This document shows positions 9,060-17,319 of a DNA stretch of 37,317 nucleotides, one piece after another (positions within the stretch are counted from its first letter, which is position 1; every line of letters starts with the position of its first letter). The notes below the pieces were generated by a model. That model was not told where the DNA came from. It worked only from the letters and a program-made list of their open reading frames with translations, and made no database searches. The translations under genes were made by a program, and so were the position numbers. Source of the stretch: Phormidium willei BDU 130791 (GTDB lineage Bacteria; Cyanobacteriota; Cyanobacteriia; Cyanobacteriales; Geitlerinemataceae); the NCBI GenBank assembly GCA_001637315.1, contig LSZA01000034.1:1-37317 (forward strand). Reading direction: 5' to 3'.

Positions 9060-10576
9060 CGGTTGGGGACATGGCTGAGAATCTTATGAATCACATCCTC
9101 AATGGTCAAATCATCAGTGTGGATTTCGATCGCATCCTCGGCCTTTTGTAAGGGAGACAGTACCCGAGTGCTATCTTGCTGATCCCGCTTGGCAATTTCA
9201 GCTTCTAACTCAGAGAGGTTGACCTCATAGCCCTGCTGTTCTAAATCCAACTTGCGCCGTCTGGCTCGTTCAGCGACCGAAGCGGTCAGGAAAATCTTGA
9301 CATCGGCCTGGGGAAAGACCTGAGTTCCCATATCCCGTCCTTCGGCCACTAAGCCCCCAGCCGCGCCATAGTCTTGTTGTTGTTGCACTAAAAACCGACG
9401 CACAGCGGAGAATGCGGCAACGGTGGACACCTTAGCAGTTACTTCAGGACTGCGAATGGCTTGGGTCACATCATGCTGATTCACCCAAACGCGACATTGG
9501 GGACGATCGGCTTGAGGTTCGAGGCGAATCTGGCAATCGTCTAGAGCCTGGGCGATATGGGCTTCATCTTCGATCGCAATACCCGATTCGAGAATATACC
9601 AGGTTACAGCTCGATACATGGCCCCGGTATCCAAGTACAGAAGGCCCAAGCGATCAGCCACTTGGCGAGTGACCGTGGATTTACCCGCCCCGGCGGGGCC
9701 ATCAATGGCAACAATGGGTGAGCGAACGGTTAATGACATAGTATCAATCAGGCGAGTGGAACCGAGGTGGGCAGCGATGAGAAGTCGTCCTTGTTGGTTG
9801 ATGGTGTCTATCGGTTGTAGGGTTTGGGGGTCAACCAGTTCGATATATTCAGGGGTTAATTGGGGAACTTTGGCCAGTTCAGCGTTAACGGCGGCCAGTA
9901 GGGGTTGGGCCTGGCGTTGTCCGGCTTCAAATTGCTGTCGGGCCGACTCTAAGCCGCGAAATAGGGCGCTGGCTTGGTCTCGTTGGCGATCGCTGAGGTA
10001 TTGGTTACGAGAACTATAGGCGAGTCCTGAGGCGTCCCGAACAATGGGACAGGCCATAATCTCTACGGGAACGTTAAGATCCGCCACGAGATGACGGATA
10101 ATCACCAGTTGCTGAGCGTCTTTCTCACCAAAGTAGGCGCGATGGGGCTCAATCAGGTTGAAGAGTTTGCTGACAATGGTGGCCACCCCTTGGAAATGTC
10201 CGGGACGCGATCGCCCACAAAGGACTGAGGTTAGGTGTTGCGGTGGCACTACAGTGGTGAGGGAGGACTCTCCCAAAGCGATTCCCAAGTCCTGGGGTTG
10301 GGGGCAAAAGACAGCATCAACCCCCAGTTCCCGGCAATGCTGTAGATCGGCGTCTAGGGTTTGGGGATAGCGATCGAGGTCTTCGTTGGGACCGAATTGG
10401 AGTGGGTTAACGAAGATGCTGACGATAACCTGGTCATTCTGCGATCGCCCTTGCTGAATGAGGCTGAAATGCCCCTGATGGAGATTGCCCATCGTGGGGA
10501 TCAACCCCAGGCGGGCCTGGGGGGGCAACTGTTGCCGATAGTGGCGTAATTCAGCAATGGTGGTCAGTTTGTCCAT
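9056..10576 (-). CDS. panC/cmk: Bifunctional pantoate-beta-alanine ligase / cytidylate kinase
   Basis: A 506-residue fusion of two enzymes. Residues 1 to about 280 are pantothenate synthetase (pantoate plus beta-alanine plus ATP to pantothenate), with the nucleotide-binding motif PTMGNLHQGH at 27-36 and GEKDAQQLVIIRHL. Residues from about 286 are cytidylate kinase, which phosphorylates CMP and dCMP, with the P-loop GPAGAGKS at 293-300 and the DTGAMYRAVTW segment after it. This fusion is a known hallmark of cyanobacteria, so it also supports the taxonomic placement. Both halves look complete and are cytoplasmic. The stop overlaps the sbcD stop in the opposite direction (shared TTAG); the start ATG at 10576 stands alone upstream. 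Confidence 0.96.
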   Translation of the reverse strand: MDKLTTIAELRHYRQQLPPQARLGLIPTMGNLHQGHFSLIQQGRSQNDQVIVSIFVNPLQFGPNEDLDRYPQTLDADLQHCRELGVDAVFCPQPQDLGIALGESSLTTVVPPQHLTSVLCGRSRPGHFQGVATIVSKLFNLIEPHRAYFGEKDAQQLVIIRHLVADLNVPVEIMACPIVRDASGLAYSSRNQYLSDRQRDQASALFRGLESARQQFEAGQRQAQPLLAAVNAELAKVPQLTPEYIELVDPQTLQPIDTINQQGRLLIAAHLGSTRLIDTMSLTVRSPIVAIDGPAGAGKSTVTRQVADRLGLLYLDTGAMYRAVTWYILESGIAIEDEAHIAQALDDCQIRLEPQADRPQCRVWVNQHDVTQAIRSPEVTAKVSTVAAFSAVRRFLVQQQQDYGAAGGLVAEGRDMGTQVFPQADVKIFLTASVAERARRRKLDLEQQGYEVNLSELEAEIAKRDQQDSTRVLSPLQKAEDAIEIHTDDLTIEDVIHKILSHVPNR

Positions 10577-10725
10577 GACCCTGCAACGGTTAACCGTGAA
10601 TCCTGTAACAGTGAATCGTGATGAACGGCTTGGGAGGTCTCAAGGGTTAGGTTAAAGATGCACCCTTCCAAACCATCCACTGTTAATGATTCTGGGTCAA
10701 CTGTCAAGGGTGAGTTGGCGAGAAC

Positions 10726-11442
10726 TTAGTTGGCGAGAACTTCTAGAACCACGGGAGCGGTTCCGGTATGAATCATACCGAGTTCTTCGGCCGCTCCAGC
10801 GGAAAGGTCAATCACCCGTCCGCCGGTGTAGGGGCCGCGATCGTTGATACGGACGACCAGAGAACGACCATTGTCGAGGTTCGTCACCCGGACTTGGGTC
10901 CCAAAGGGTAATTCTAAATGAGCCGCCGTGATCTCTTGACTATTGAAAATTTCACCGTTGGCGGTTAAGTTCCCTTCGAACCCTGGTCCATACCAGGACG
11001 CGATTCCTTGTTGTTGGTGAACGACTGGCTCGGATTTGGGCGCCGCCGGAACGGGTTTTTCAGAGGTTCCCGCTTCGCGATAGGCTTGATGCGTTTCCGA
11101 GGCTACGGTTCCTAAAACTTCTGGTTGCGGGGGGGCTAAGGCCTCTAGTAAACTGGAGTTATCTAGAACCTGACTCGGTACGAATGAGAGTTGTTCGATG
11201 TCTGAGTTAGCATTCTCGATTTGTTCTCGATTCGCAACAAGCCTCTCCCCAGCGGCTGGAGAGGACATCGCGGTGTTTTCTGCTTCGTTTTCCCCTTGTG
11301 CCAGCTCCAAAACAGTTGCTTCAGCAGCAACGGGTAGGTAGCGTGCAGCTGCGCTCTCCTGAGCATTGACCAGGTGTGCTGAGCTTCCAAGTCCGGAAAT
11401 CGCTAAGGCCACCGTGAAGTTTCTCCAAAGTTGATAACTCAT
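10726..11442 (-). CDS. rlpA: RlpA-like septal/cell-wall protein with double-psi beta-barrel
   Basis: The C-terminal about 95 residues are a classic RlpA double-psi beta-barrel: [19 protein letters not shown], then [20 protein letters not shown] and [15 protein letters not shown]. RlpA proteins bind or cleave denuded glycan strands of peptidoglycan. The N-terminus [19 protein letters not shown]...VNAQES is a signal peptide, and a long variable linker follows. The open frame can be extended to GTG at 11478, but the signal peptide fits best with the ATG at 11442, which has AGGAG 12 nt upstream; an ATG at 11454 touches that AGGAG directly. At the stop codon a 15-nt unit (GTTCTCGCCAACTAA) is duplicated in tandem. 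The leader may carry a riboswitch. Confidence 0.88.
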   Translation of the reverse strand: MSYQLWRNFTVALAISGLGSSAHLVNAQESAAARYLPVAAEATVLELAQGENEAENTAMSSPAAGERLVANREQIENANSDIEQLSFVPSQVLDNSSLLEALAPPQPEVLGTVASETHQAYREAGTSEKPVPAAPKSEPVVHQQQGIASWYGPGFEGNLTANGEIFNSQEITAAHLELPFGTQVRVTNLDNGRSLVVRINDRGPYTGGRVIDLSAGAAEELGMIHTGTAPVVLEVLAN

Positions 11443-11640
11443 AAATGGGAACATCTCCTGAGTGAGTACAGTACACACCGCTGTCTATCTGTTAGGTGTG
11501 TGTTGACAAGTATGAGGTGGGTTCGCTGCGATCGCCGCCGCTCGGAGGAGTCTGCCTAACTCCCAAGGAGGCGGGCGGGTCGGAGTGGCAAGTTTTGCTC
11601 ACTTAACCCTTAACTCATACTCATTTCGTGTTCAAGTTGT
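11443..11640 (-). promoter_or_regulatory. Structured GC-rich leader of rlpA, candidate c-di-AMP (ydaO/yuaA) riboswitch
   Basis: Upstream of rlpA on the minus strand lies a GC-rich block (about 11518-11600) with segments such as GTTAGGCAGACTCC, GAGCGGCGG and GCGAACCCACC, followed by a stem ACACACC/GGTGTGT (11473-11479 with 11495-11501) next to the ribosome binding site. Leaders of rlpA-like genes in cyanobacteria are known sites of the ydaO/yuaA riboswitch, and the GAACCCAC word is reminiscent of it. I cannot fold or align it here, so this is a pointer rather than an identification. Confidence 0.3.
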
Positions 11641-11901
11641 GGGTGGAACTGCAACAGAATAACACGAAGATTTTGAATCGGGGATCAGTAGTCGCTCGAA
11701 AAGCGGTTGAACTTTATCAAAAGTTTACAATTCGCTTTTCGGGCATTTTGTGCTGTAATGCTTTGCTGGTGAAGTGTTCAGCGTTTTTTATCTCTCGATA
11801 AATCTTTAACAAAAAAACACATAAAAACGTCCCAAGATATGGTATAGGGTTGTCAGGATTTCAAGAAAGGGGCAAGGTTAAGCTAGAATGCAGCTTGCAG
11901 T

Positions 11902-11919
11902 TGCGATCGCGCGATCGCA
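11902..11919. repeat. Doubled HIP1 palindrome upstream of purM
   Basis: TGCGATCGCGCGATCGCA is a perfect 18-bp palindrome made of two adjoining HIP1 octamers, 33 nt before the purM start. The rest of the spacer 11641-11952 is AT-rich; a TAGAAT near 11885 preceded by TTCAAG at 18 nt is a weak promoter candidate, and nothing else is evident. Confidence 0.8.
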
Positions 11920-11952
11920 GCCCAGGATCAAGTCATTAAAGAAATCTGCCTC

Positions 11953-12978
11953 ATGGACTATCAGGACGCTGGAGTGAACATCGAAGCCGGTCGCGCCTTC
12001 GTCAACCGCATCGAATCCCTTGTCAAAGACACCTATCGTCCTGGGGTTCTCGGAGGTCTAGGGGGGTTTGGCGGCTATTTTGAACTTCCCGAGGGTTATC
12101 GGAAACCGGTTCTCGTGTCTGGAACCGACGGCGTAGGGACCAAACTGAAACTGGCCCAATCCCTGAACCGCCACGACACCGTTGGGATCGATCTCGTGGC
12201 GATGTGTGCTAACGATGTCCTCACCAGTGGGGCCGAACCCCTGTATTTTCTGGATTACCTAGCCACCGGAAAACTCGACAGCGAACAACTGGCCCAGGTG
12301 GTGAGTGGGATTGCGATCGGCTGTCGTGACGCCGGATGTGCCTTATTAGGCGGAGAAACCGCCGAAATGCCGGGATTTTACCCAGACGGCGAATATGATA
12401 TGGCGGGGTTTTGCGTCGGGATTGTCGAAAAAGAGCAACTTCTCGACGGATCTCAGGTGAAGGTGGGGGACGTGGCGATCGCCCTTCCCAGTTCCGGAGT
12501 TCACAGCAACGGCTATAGTCTAGTCCGGAAAATCATCGCCGATGGAGGCTATTCCTGGAGTGACTGTCCTGACGTGTTTCAGGGACAATCCTTGGGAGAG
12601 GTATTTCTCACACCGACCCAACTCTATATCCAACCCATCTTAGACCTACGTCGTCAGGCGATCGAGATTCATGGAATGGCCCACATCACCGGCGGCGGAC
12701 TCCCGGAAAACCTACCCCGCTGTTTGGGAGACAAGCAGTCTGTCCGCATTAACGACGAAGGTTGGGAGACTCCCCGCGTCTTTGAATGGTTAGCTGAGGC
12801 GGGGAACGTCTCACCCGAGGCCATGTTCGACACCTTTAATATGGGAGTGGGATTTGTGGTTGTTGTTTCCCCCAGGGATGTGGAGGCGACTTTGGCCAGT
12901 CTCAAGACTCAACAGCAACCGGCCTGGGTGTTGGGGGAAGTCATCGACGGTGAGGGTGAAGTTCTCGGGTTACGCTGA
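11953..12978 (+). CDS. purM: Phosphoribosylformylglycinamidine cyclo-ligase (AIR synthetase)
   Basis: Catalyses the ATP-dependent ring closure of formylglycinamidine ribonucleotide to aminoimidazole ribonucleotide, step five of purine synthesis in the cytoplasm. The 341-residue protein matches the family length and shows the motifs [48 protein letters not shown] and [14 protein letters not shown], and [14 protein letters not shown] near the C-terminus. The ATG at 11953 begins [13 protein letters not shown], the usual start of PurM. Its 3' end overlaps the stop end of trmB by 9 nt in convergent orientation. purK, which uses AIR directly, lies 0.7 kb away on the other strand but is not co-transcribed. 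Confidence 0.97.
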   Translation: MDYQDAGVNIEAGRAFVNRIESLVKDTYRPGVLGGLGGFGGYFELPEGYRKPVLVSGTDGVGTKLKLAQSLNRHDTVGIDLVAMCANDVLTSGAEPLYFLDYLATGKLDSEQLAQVVSGIAIGCRDAGCALLGGETAEMPGFYPDGEYDMAGFCVGIVEKEQLLDGSQVKVGDVAIALPSSGVHSNGYSLVRKIIADGGYSWSDCPDVFQGQSLGEVFLTPTQLYIQPILDLRRQAIEIHGMAHITGGGLPENLPRCLGDKQSVRINDEGWETPRVFEWLAEAGNVSPEAMFDTFNMGVGFVVVVSPRDVEATLASLKTQQQPAWVLGEVIDGEGEVLGLR

Positions 12979-13605
12979 ACGACGGAAAAGACGGCGGTAG
13001 ACCGGTTCTCCTTTGTTGTAGGTCGCAATTTCTCGTTCCGTCGCCACTGGGAGAGGATTGTCAGGTAGCCAGTCGGATGTGGTGGTGGTGAAAGCGGGAT
13101 GTTCTGAAACGCGATCGCACATTTCCCGGGCCACCTCTTCCACATCCGATTGCAGGAAAATCTCCCCATCGGGGGCTAGGAAGCGGGCCAAATCGGCCAC
13201 TAACTCCGGTTGAACCACACGACGCTTATGGTGGCGTTTTTTGAACCAGGGGTCGGGAAATTGAATCGAAACCCGTTTGAGACATCCCTGGGGCAGAGAT
13301 TGGAATAGGGCCTCACTCATCACATTGATATTGCCATATAAATAGTGAAGATTACTGAGGTTGTCGCGATCGCGCCATTGATTGGCTTCATCCACCAACG
13401 ACTGACGAATCTCTAAACCGAGAAAATTCCAATCCGGCTGTTGTGGGGCCAGTTCGTAGAGAAAACGACCTCGCGCACAACCAATATCTAAATGTAGCGG
13501 TTGTTGAGGATTTTGGTAAATGTTAGACCAATCCGGGAGGGGAACCGGTTGTTGGTACTTACGACTGAGAGGATTAACATGTTGGCGAACTCGAACCGGA
13601 GACAA
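12970..13605 (-). CDS. trmB: tRNA (guanine-46-N7)-methyltransferase
   Basis: Methylates N7 of G46 in the variable loop of tRNAs using S-adenosylmethionine. The sequence has the N-terminal [13 protein letters not shown] signature, the SAM-binding [14 protein letters not shown] motif, FLGLEIR, and the diagnostic [16 protein letters not shown] segment. The frame opens at GTG 13614, but the strong AGGAGG overlaps that codon; the TTG at 13605 stands 8 nt behind it and gives [13 protein letters not shown], which is the family's usual start, so I place the start there. The protein is then about 211 residues. Its end overlaps purM by 9 nt, and purK follows upstream after about 50 nt, so trmB may be transcribed with purK. 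Confidence 0.93.
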   Translation of the reverse strand: MSPVRVRQHVNPLSRKYQQPVPLPDWSNIYQNPQQPLHLDIGCARGRFLYELAPQQPDWNFLGLEIRQSLVDEANQWRDRDNLSNLHYLYGNINVMSEALFQSLPQGCLKRVSIQFPDPWFKKRHHKRRVVQPELVADLARFLAPDGEIFLQSDVEEVAREMCDRVSEHPAFTTTTSDWLPDNPLPVATEREIATYNKGEPVYRRLFRRSA

Positions 13606-13667
13606 GACAAACACCTCCTAAAGACAATCTCATTATCTTATGACGGTTGGGGTAATCGTTTGCGTTT

Positions 13668-14801
13668 TCATTCCCCCCGCCAAATGGCCTCGATCGCCGC
13701 CGCCACCTGGCCCGCCTCTTCTACCTGATCGAGTAATACCGTAACATGACCTAATTTGCGTCCGGGACGCGATTGGGTTTTACCATACCAATAGACATGG
13801 GCCTGGGGAAACCCAGCGAGGCGATCGCGTCTTTGTTGGTAATCCGATTCTGCGGTCTCAAATCCCAACAAATTGACCATCACCGCCGCCGGAGAGGTCA
13901 TGGCCGTTGAACCGAGGGGGAGATCACAAACCGCCCGTAAAATTTGGGCAAATTGCGAGGTTTCACAAGCATCTAACGAAAAATGTCCCGAATTATGGGT
14001 TCGCGGTGCAATTTCATTGACCAAGACTCGTCCATCTGGAGTTAAAAAGAGTTCAATCCCAAACAATCCGATTACATCTAAATTAGTCAGGAGCGATCGC
14101 GCGATCGCCTGACAATCCTTGACCACATCCTCGGAAACCGCCGCCGGGGCAACAACGCGCCGACAAACCTGATTCTCTTGTTGAGTTTCCACAATCGGAT
14201 AAATGGCAATTTCTCCCTGACAATTGCGAGCAGCAATGACGGCTAACTCACGCTCAAAGGGAATAAACTCTTCCATGAGGACGGACGGATAGCCCCAGCG
14301 TTTCCAAGTTTCCTCAAGGTCTGATTTATCCCGTAAAATCGCCGTTCCTTGACCGTCATAACCATGTCGCCGAGCTTTCATGACACAGGGAAACGTCATC
14401 GGCACAGAAGATTGATTCTCTTTATTTAATTCAATAAAATGGGGAACTGGCAACCCTAAATCACGCATATAACAGCGTTGTTCATACTTATCTAAAAGAG
14501 GTTTTAACGCAGAAAGTCGAGGACGAAATAATGCCTGAGAATTATTGATTTTCTCCAACTCTTCTAAATCAACAAACTCATTCTCAAACGTAATCACATC
14601 ACAGCGTTGGGCCAAGGCTTGGGTAGCCGCCACATCCGCCACCTTCCCTAACACCACTTCATCCGCAAGTCCCACCGCCGGGTCATCTGAATTCGGAGTT
14701 TGAATGATGGTTTGAAGTTGTAATTTTTGGGCTTCTTGCGCCATCATCCAGGCAAGTTGTCCGCCCCCAATAATTCCAACAATTTGTTTAAATTTACTCA
14801 T
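13668..14801 (-). CDS. purK: 5-(carboxyamino)imidazole ribonucleotide synthase
   Basis: ATP-grasp enzyme that carboxylates aminoimidazole ribonucleotide to N5-CAIR, the step after PurM. It has 377 residues with the N-terminal IVGIIGGGQLAWMMAQEAQKL motif, the ATP-grasp core words MKARRHGYDGQGT and EEFIPFERELAVIAARN, and NEIAPRTHNSGHFSLDAC with HVYWYGK near the C-terminus. Length and order of motifs are normal. It lies immediately upstream of trmB in the same direction. The upstream spacer is AT-rich and then passes into tandem G-rich repeats. In some cyanobacteria the 6S RNA gene lies next to purK; I looked for it and did not find it. Confidence 0.96.
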   Translation of the reverse strand: MSKFKQIVGIIGGGQLAWMMAQEAQKLQLQTIIQTPNSDDPAVGLADEVVLGKVADVAATQALAQRCDVITFENEFVDLEELEKINNSQALFRPRLSALKPLLDKYEQRCYMRDLGLPVPHFIELNKENQSSVPMTFPCVMKARRHGYDGQGTAILRDKSDLEETWKRWGYPSVLMEEFIPFERELAVIAARNCQGEIAIYPIVETQQENQVCRRVVAPAAVSEDVVKDCQAIARSLLTNLDVIGLFGIELFLTPDGRVLVNEIAPRTHNSGHFSLDACETSQFAQILRAVCDLPLGSTAMTSPAAVMVNLLGFETAESDYQQRRDRLAGFPQAHVYWYGKTQSRPGRKLGHVTVLLDQVEEAGQVAAAIEAIWRGE

Positions 14802-14907
14802 CGTTTTATCAAAATTAAATACTCTTAAATTCCGGTTTTAAATAGTTGTTTGAATTTCAAGTTTACAGGGATAATTGGCAAAAGATTAAATACTTTTTTT
14901 CGCTTAT

Positions 14908-15036
14908 CTCCTGCCATCCCCTACTGGGAGGGGTTAGGGGTGGGTTATGCCTCCTGCCATCCCCTACTGGGAGGGGTTAGGGGTGGGTTATGCCTCCTGC
15001 CATCCCCTCCTGGGAGGGGTTAGGGGTGGGTTATGC
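14908..15036. repeat. Three tandem 43-bp G-rich repeats with quadruplex-type cores
   Basis: Units start at 14908, 14951 and 14994 with a period of 43 bp and are nearly identical (CCCCTAC becomes CCCCTCC in the third). Each contains GGGAGGGGTTAGGGGTGGG, four G-runs with loops A, TTA and T, which fits the canonical G-quadruplex pattern, and a CCCCT...AGGGG stem. The following stretch to 15087 has the CCCTGTTCCC-type short repeats common in filamentous cyanobacteria. The spacer 14802-14907 is AT-rich and should contain the purK promoter, though no pair stands out. Confidence 0.9.
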
Positions 15037-15087
15037 CTCCTCCTCCCTATTCCCTGTTCCCAGATCCGCTGTTCCCTGTTCCCTTCC

Positions 15088-15612
15088 TCATCGACAATAC
15101 AACGAATCCCGAGTTGTTACACCCGTCTTAGGATTGATTCCCTCAGCCATCTGACAAAGTTTGTTGACTTGAGATCCATCAAGAATGGCATCCGTGAAAT
15201 CTGCCCCAGCAATCTGTACGTTCTCAAACTTGGAACGCAGAAAAATCACGTCAGTTAACACCGCATCCCGCAAATCTACCGTCTTAAACGTCACCTGATC
15301 GAGCATTGAATTGCTTAAATCCGCTCCTCGGAAACTCACATCCGTCATCCAAGAAACACTAAACGTCGTTCCCCGTAAATCGGCATCAGTGAAGTCTACC
15401 GATCGCAAGGTACAGCCAGCAAATTCGGCTTTAGCCAGCGTTTGTCCCGAGAAATCCTCATTCACCAATGTGGACTCACTATAGGAAAGTTCCGGTTGAT
15501 AGAGAACCGCTTGGGCGAGGGATTGGCCAAACCAGAGACTAATCGATAGGAGTAGGGCTAAACCCGTATGTGCGATCGCCATCAACATAGCAACACGGAG
15601 ATCTGAGGACAT
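15088..15612 (-). CDS. Secreted pentapeptide-repeat protein
   Basis: The 174-residue protein starts with a hydrophobic segment (about residues 8-34, AMLMAIAHTGLALLLSISLWFG, ending SLAQA) that should be a signal peptide, placing the product in the periplasm or thylakoid lumen. The rest is an array of A(D/N)LXX-type pentapeptides: AKAEFAGCTLRSVDFTDADL, ADLSNSMLDQVTF, VDLRDAVLTDVIF and GADFTDAIL. Such arrays fold into a right-handed quadrilateral beta-helix. A C-terminal tail contains two cysteines (NKLCQM and SLYCR) that could pair. Lumenal pentapeptide proteins are numerous in cyanobacteria and mostly of unknown role; no partner gene is visible here. Confidence 0.85.
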   Translation of the reverse strand: MSSDLRVAMLMAIAHTGLALLLSISLWFGQSLAQAVLYQPELSYSESTLVNEDFSGQTLAKAEFAGCTLRSVDFTDADLRGTTFSVSWMTDVSFRGADLSNSMLDQVTFKTVDLRDAVLTDVIFLRSKFENVQIAGADFTDAILDGSQVNKLCQMAEGINPKTGVTTRDSLYCR

Positions 15613-15753
15613 TCTTTACTTTACACCTAAGCTCGCCCCCAGCAACAGTAACCCCTGACTATCCCTAGGGCAAGCCGTCTGGCCGCATCTGCCCCAGATT
15701 ATCGATACAATAGAAAAAGTATTCCTGACCGCTATAGAGAACGTTAAAAGCAA

Positions 15754-16110
15754 ATGCCACAATTTATCGTCACCTGGCTAATGACGGCACTGGCCCTAGT
15801 CGTCACAGCTTATATCGTCCCCGGAATTACCCTAACCGGCTTTAACGCCGCCCTGATTGCAGCCATCATCCTCGGCTTAGTCAACGCGGTGGTACGTCCC
15901 CTGTTAATTCTACTGACTCTGCCCATTACCATTGTCACCCTAGGACTCTTCCTACTGGTCATTAACGCCCTGAGTATTCAACTGGTTGCCGCTTTAACCA
16001 GTGGCTTTACAGTCGATGGGCTGTTTTGGGCCATCATTGGTTCGCTGGTTCTCTCCTTTGTCTCTAGCATCTTGGATAGTTTAATTGGAAAGAACCCCGA
16101 TCCAACCTAA
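15754..16110 (+). CDS. Small four-helix membrane protein, phage holin 4_2 / YvlD family
   Basis: 118 residues, almost wholly hydrophobic, with the family's opening ...TWLMTALALVVTAYIVPGI and the following GFNAALIAAIILGLVNAVVRPLLILLTLPITIVTLGLFLLVINAL segment, and four predicted membrane helices. The pattern NAVVRPLLILLTLPIT is typical of the DUF360/Phage_holin_4_2 family found in many bacteria outside phages; function is unknown and the holin name is historical. A TACAAT at about 15707 may be its -10. It is followed after 12 nt by tyrA, so the two are probably co-transcribed. Confidence 0.85.
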   Translation: MPQFIVTWLMTALALVVTAYIVPGITLTGFNAALIAAIILGLVNAVVRPLLILLTLPITIVTLGLFLLVINALSIQLVAALTSGFTVDGLFWAIIGSLVLSFVSSILDSLIGKNPDPT

Positions 16111-16122
16111 GTATCTTGTCCC

Positions 16123-17274
16123 ATGCCTGATTTGTCCCTTGAGGCCCTTGACAAACAACTGATTCACCTGCTGAGTCAGCGGATTGAAATTTTATCTGAG
16201 CGATCGCCGTCTTCCTCAGTATCCTCTACAACCGTAGACACCACCGTAGACACGGAACTCCAGAATTCTGGGGTTCCGCCTTTTGTCTGGAATAGCCTTG
16301 TTACCAGTTGTACGGCGGCCCTAGCGACTCGTCCCCTACGCCACCCCGATGAGCCAAAACGACGAATTACCCTAATTGGGGGACGGGGGATGATGGCTCA
16401 GTTTTTCCGCCAGCGGTTCCTAGCGGCGGGCCATGAGGTGCGTCTGCTGGGGCGACAGGATTGGCCTCAGGCCCCGGAGTTACTTCAAGATATTGACTTA
16501 GCCCTCGTCTGTGTCCCCATTGACCGAACTTTAGAGATTATTCGTCAAACGGCGGGCTATCTGTCTCCCAAGGCGACGTTAGCTGATATTACCAGCATCA
16601 AAAGTCCGATGCTAGAGACCATGTTGACGGCTCATTCTGGCCCAGTGGTGGGGTTACATCCCATGTTTGGCCCTGGGGTGGAGTCGTTTTTGTCTCAGAA
16701 AGTGGTGATTTGCCCGGGCCGCGATCGCCCCGCTTGGCAATGGCTAGTTGAGTTGATGGCCCGAGATGGCGGCGACTTGGTGGAATCCCCCCCCGATGAA
16801 CATGACCAGATGATGGTGACAGTGCAGGCGATTCGTCACTTCGCCACCTTTGGACTGGGGGTGTTTCTGGCCCAAGATGGCATTGAAGTGGGCCGCAGTT
16901 TGGAGTTGTCGAGTCCTATTTATCGGCTGGGAATTGATATGGTGAGTCGTCTGTTTGGTCAGGATGCCGAACTGTACGCCGATATTATGCTGGCAAATGC
17001 GGAGCGTCGTGAGGCGATCGCCCGTTTAGCCCAAACCTTCCAAGCGTTGGCGAAACAGGTTCAAGCCAAAGACCGTCAGGGGCTGATTGATGCCATGAAC
17101 GCGGCTAGTGAGACCTTTGGCAGTGAAACCGAACGAGCCGTCCGGGAGAGCGATCGCCTCATCGAAGCCATGAGTCTCCTTCTGGCCGCCGATCGCGTGG
17201 CCGACTCCGCCAGCCGCGACTCGGCCAGCCATGACTCAGCGACGCTCCCCAGTCAGCCCCCGGACATGAAATGA
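16123..17274 (+). CDS. tyrA: T-protein-type prephenate dehydrogenase with vestigial chorismate mutase domain
   Basis: The C-terminal about 300 residues are a TyrA dehydrogenase very like the enterobacterial T-protein: RRITLIGGRGMMAQFF (Rossmann), VGLHPMFGP, QAIRHFATFGLG, LSSPIYRLGIDMVSRLF and DAELYADIM. It should oxidise prephenate to 4-hydroxyphenylpyruvate. The N-terminal about 75 residues align with the chorismate mutase domain only at the first helix (ALDKQLIHLLSQRIEILSE) and at GVPPFVWNSLV; the region between, which holds catalytic Lys, Asp and Glu in E. coli, is replaced by a Ser/Thr/Val/Asp stretch with a TVDT repeat. The mutase is thus probably dead. The C-terminal tail has another small repeat (ASRDSASHDSA). 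It sits 12 nt after the membrane protein gene and 45 nt before menB. Confidence 0.9.
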   Translation: MPDLSLEALDKQLIHLLSQRIEILSERSPSSSVSSTTVDTTVDTELQNSGVPPFVWNSLVTSCTAALATRPLRHPDEPKRRITLIGGRGMMAQFFRQRFLAAGHEVRLLGRQDWPQAPELLQDIDLALVCVPIDRTLEIIRQTAGYLSPKATLADITSIKSPMLETMLTAHSGPVVGLHPMFGPGVESFLSQKVVICPGRDRPAWQWLVELMARDGGDLVESPPDEHDQMMVTVQAIRHFATFGLGVFLAQDGIEVGRSLELSSPIYRLGIDMVSRLFGQDAELYADIMLANAERREAIARLAQTFQALAKQVQAKDRQGLIDAMNAASETFGSETERAVRESDRLIEAMSLLLAADRVADSASRDSASHDSATLPSQPPDMK

Positions 17275-17319
17275 TGAAACACGTACCTTGAGTGTTTCTG
17301 TCAACCTGGCAACAATTTT

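Noticed and set aside
14908..15060. CRISPR-like array
   Set aside because: The 43-bp units are directly contiguous with no spacers, so they are tandem repeats.
14802..15087. 6S RNA (ssaA), which lies near purK in some cyanobacteria
   Set aside because: The spacer holds only about 105 nt of AT-rich DNA and then G-rich repeats; no long rod-like fold with a central bubble is apparent.
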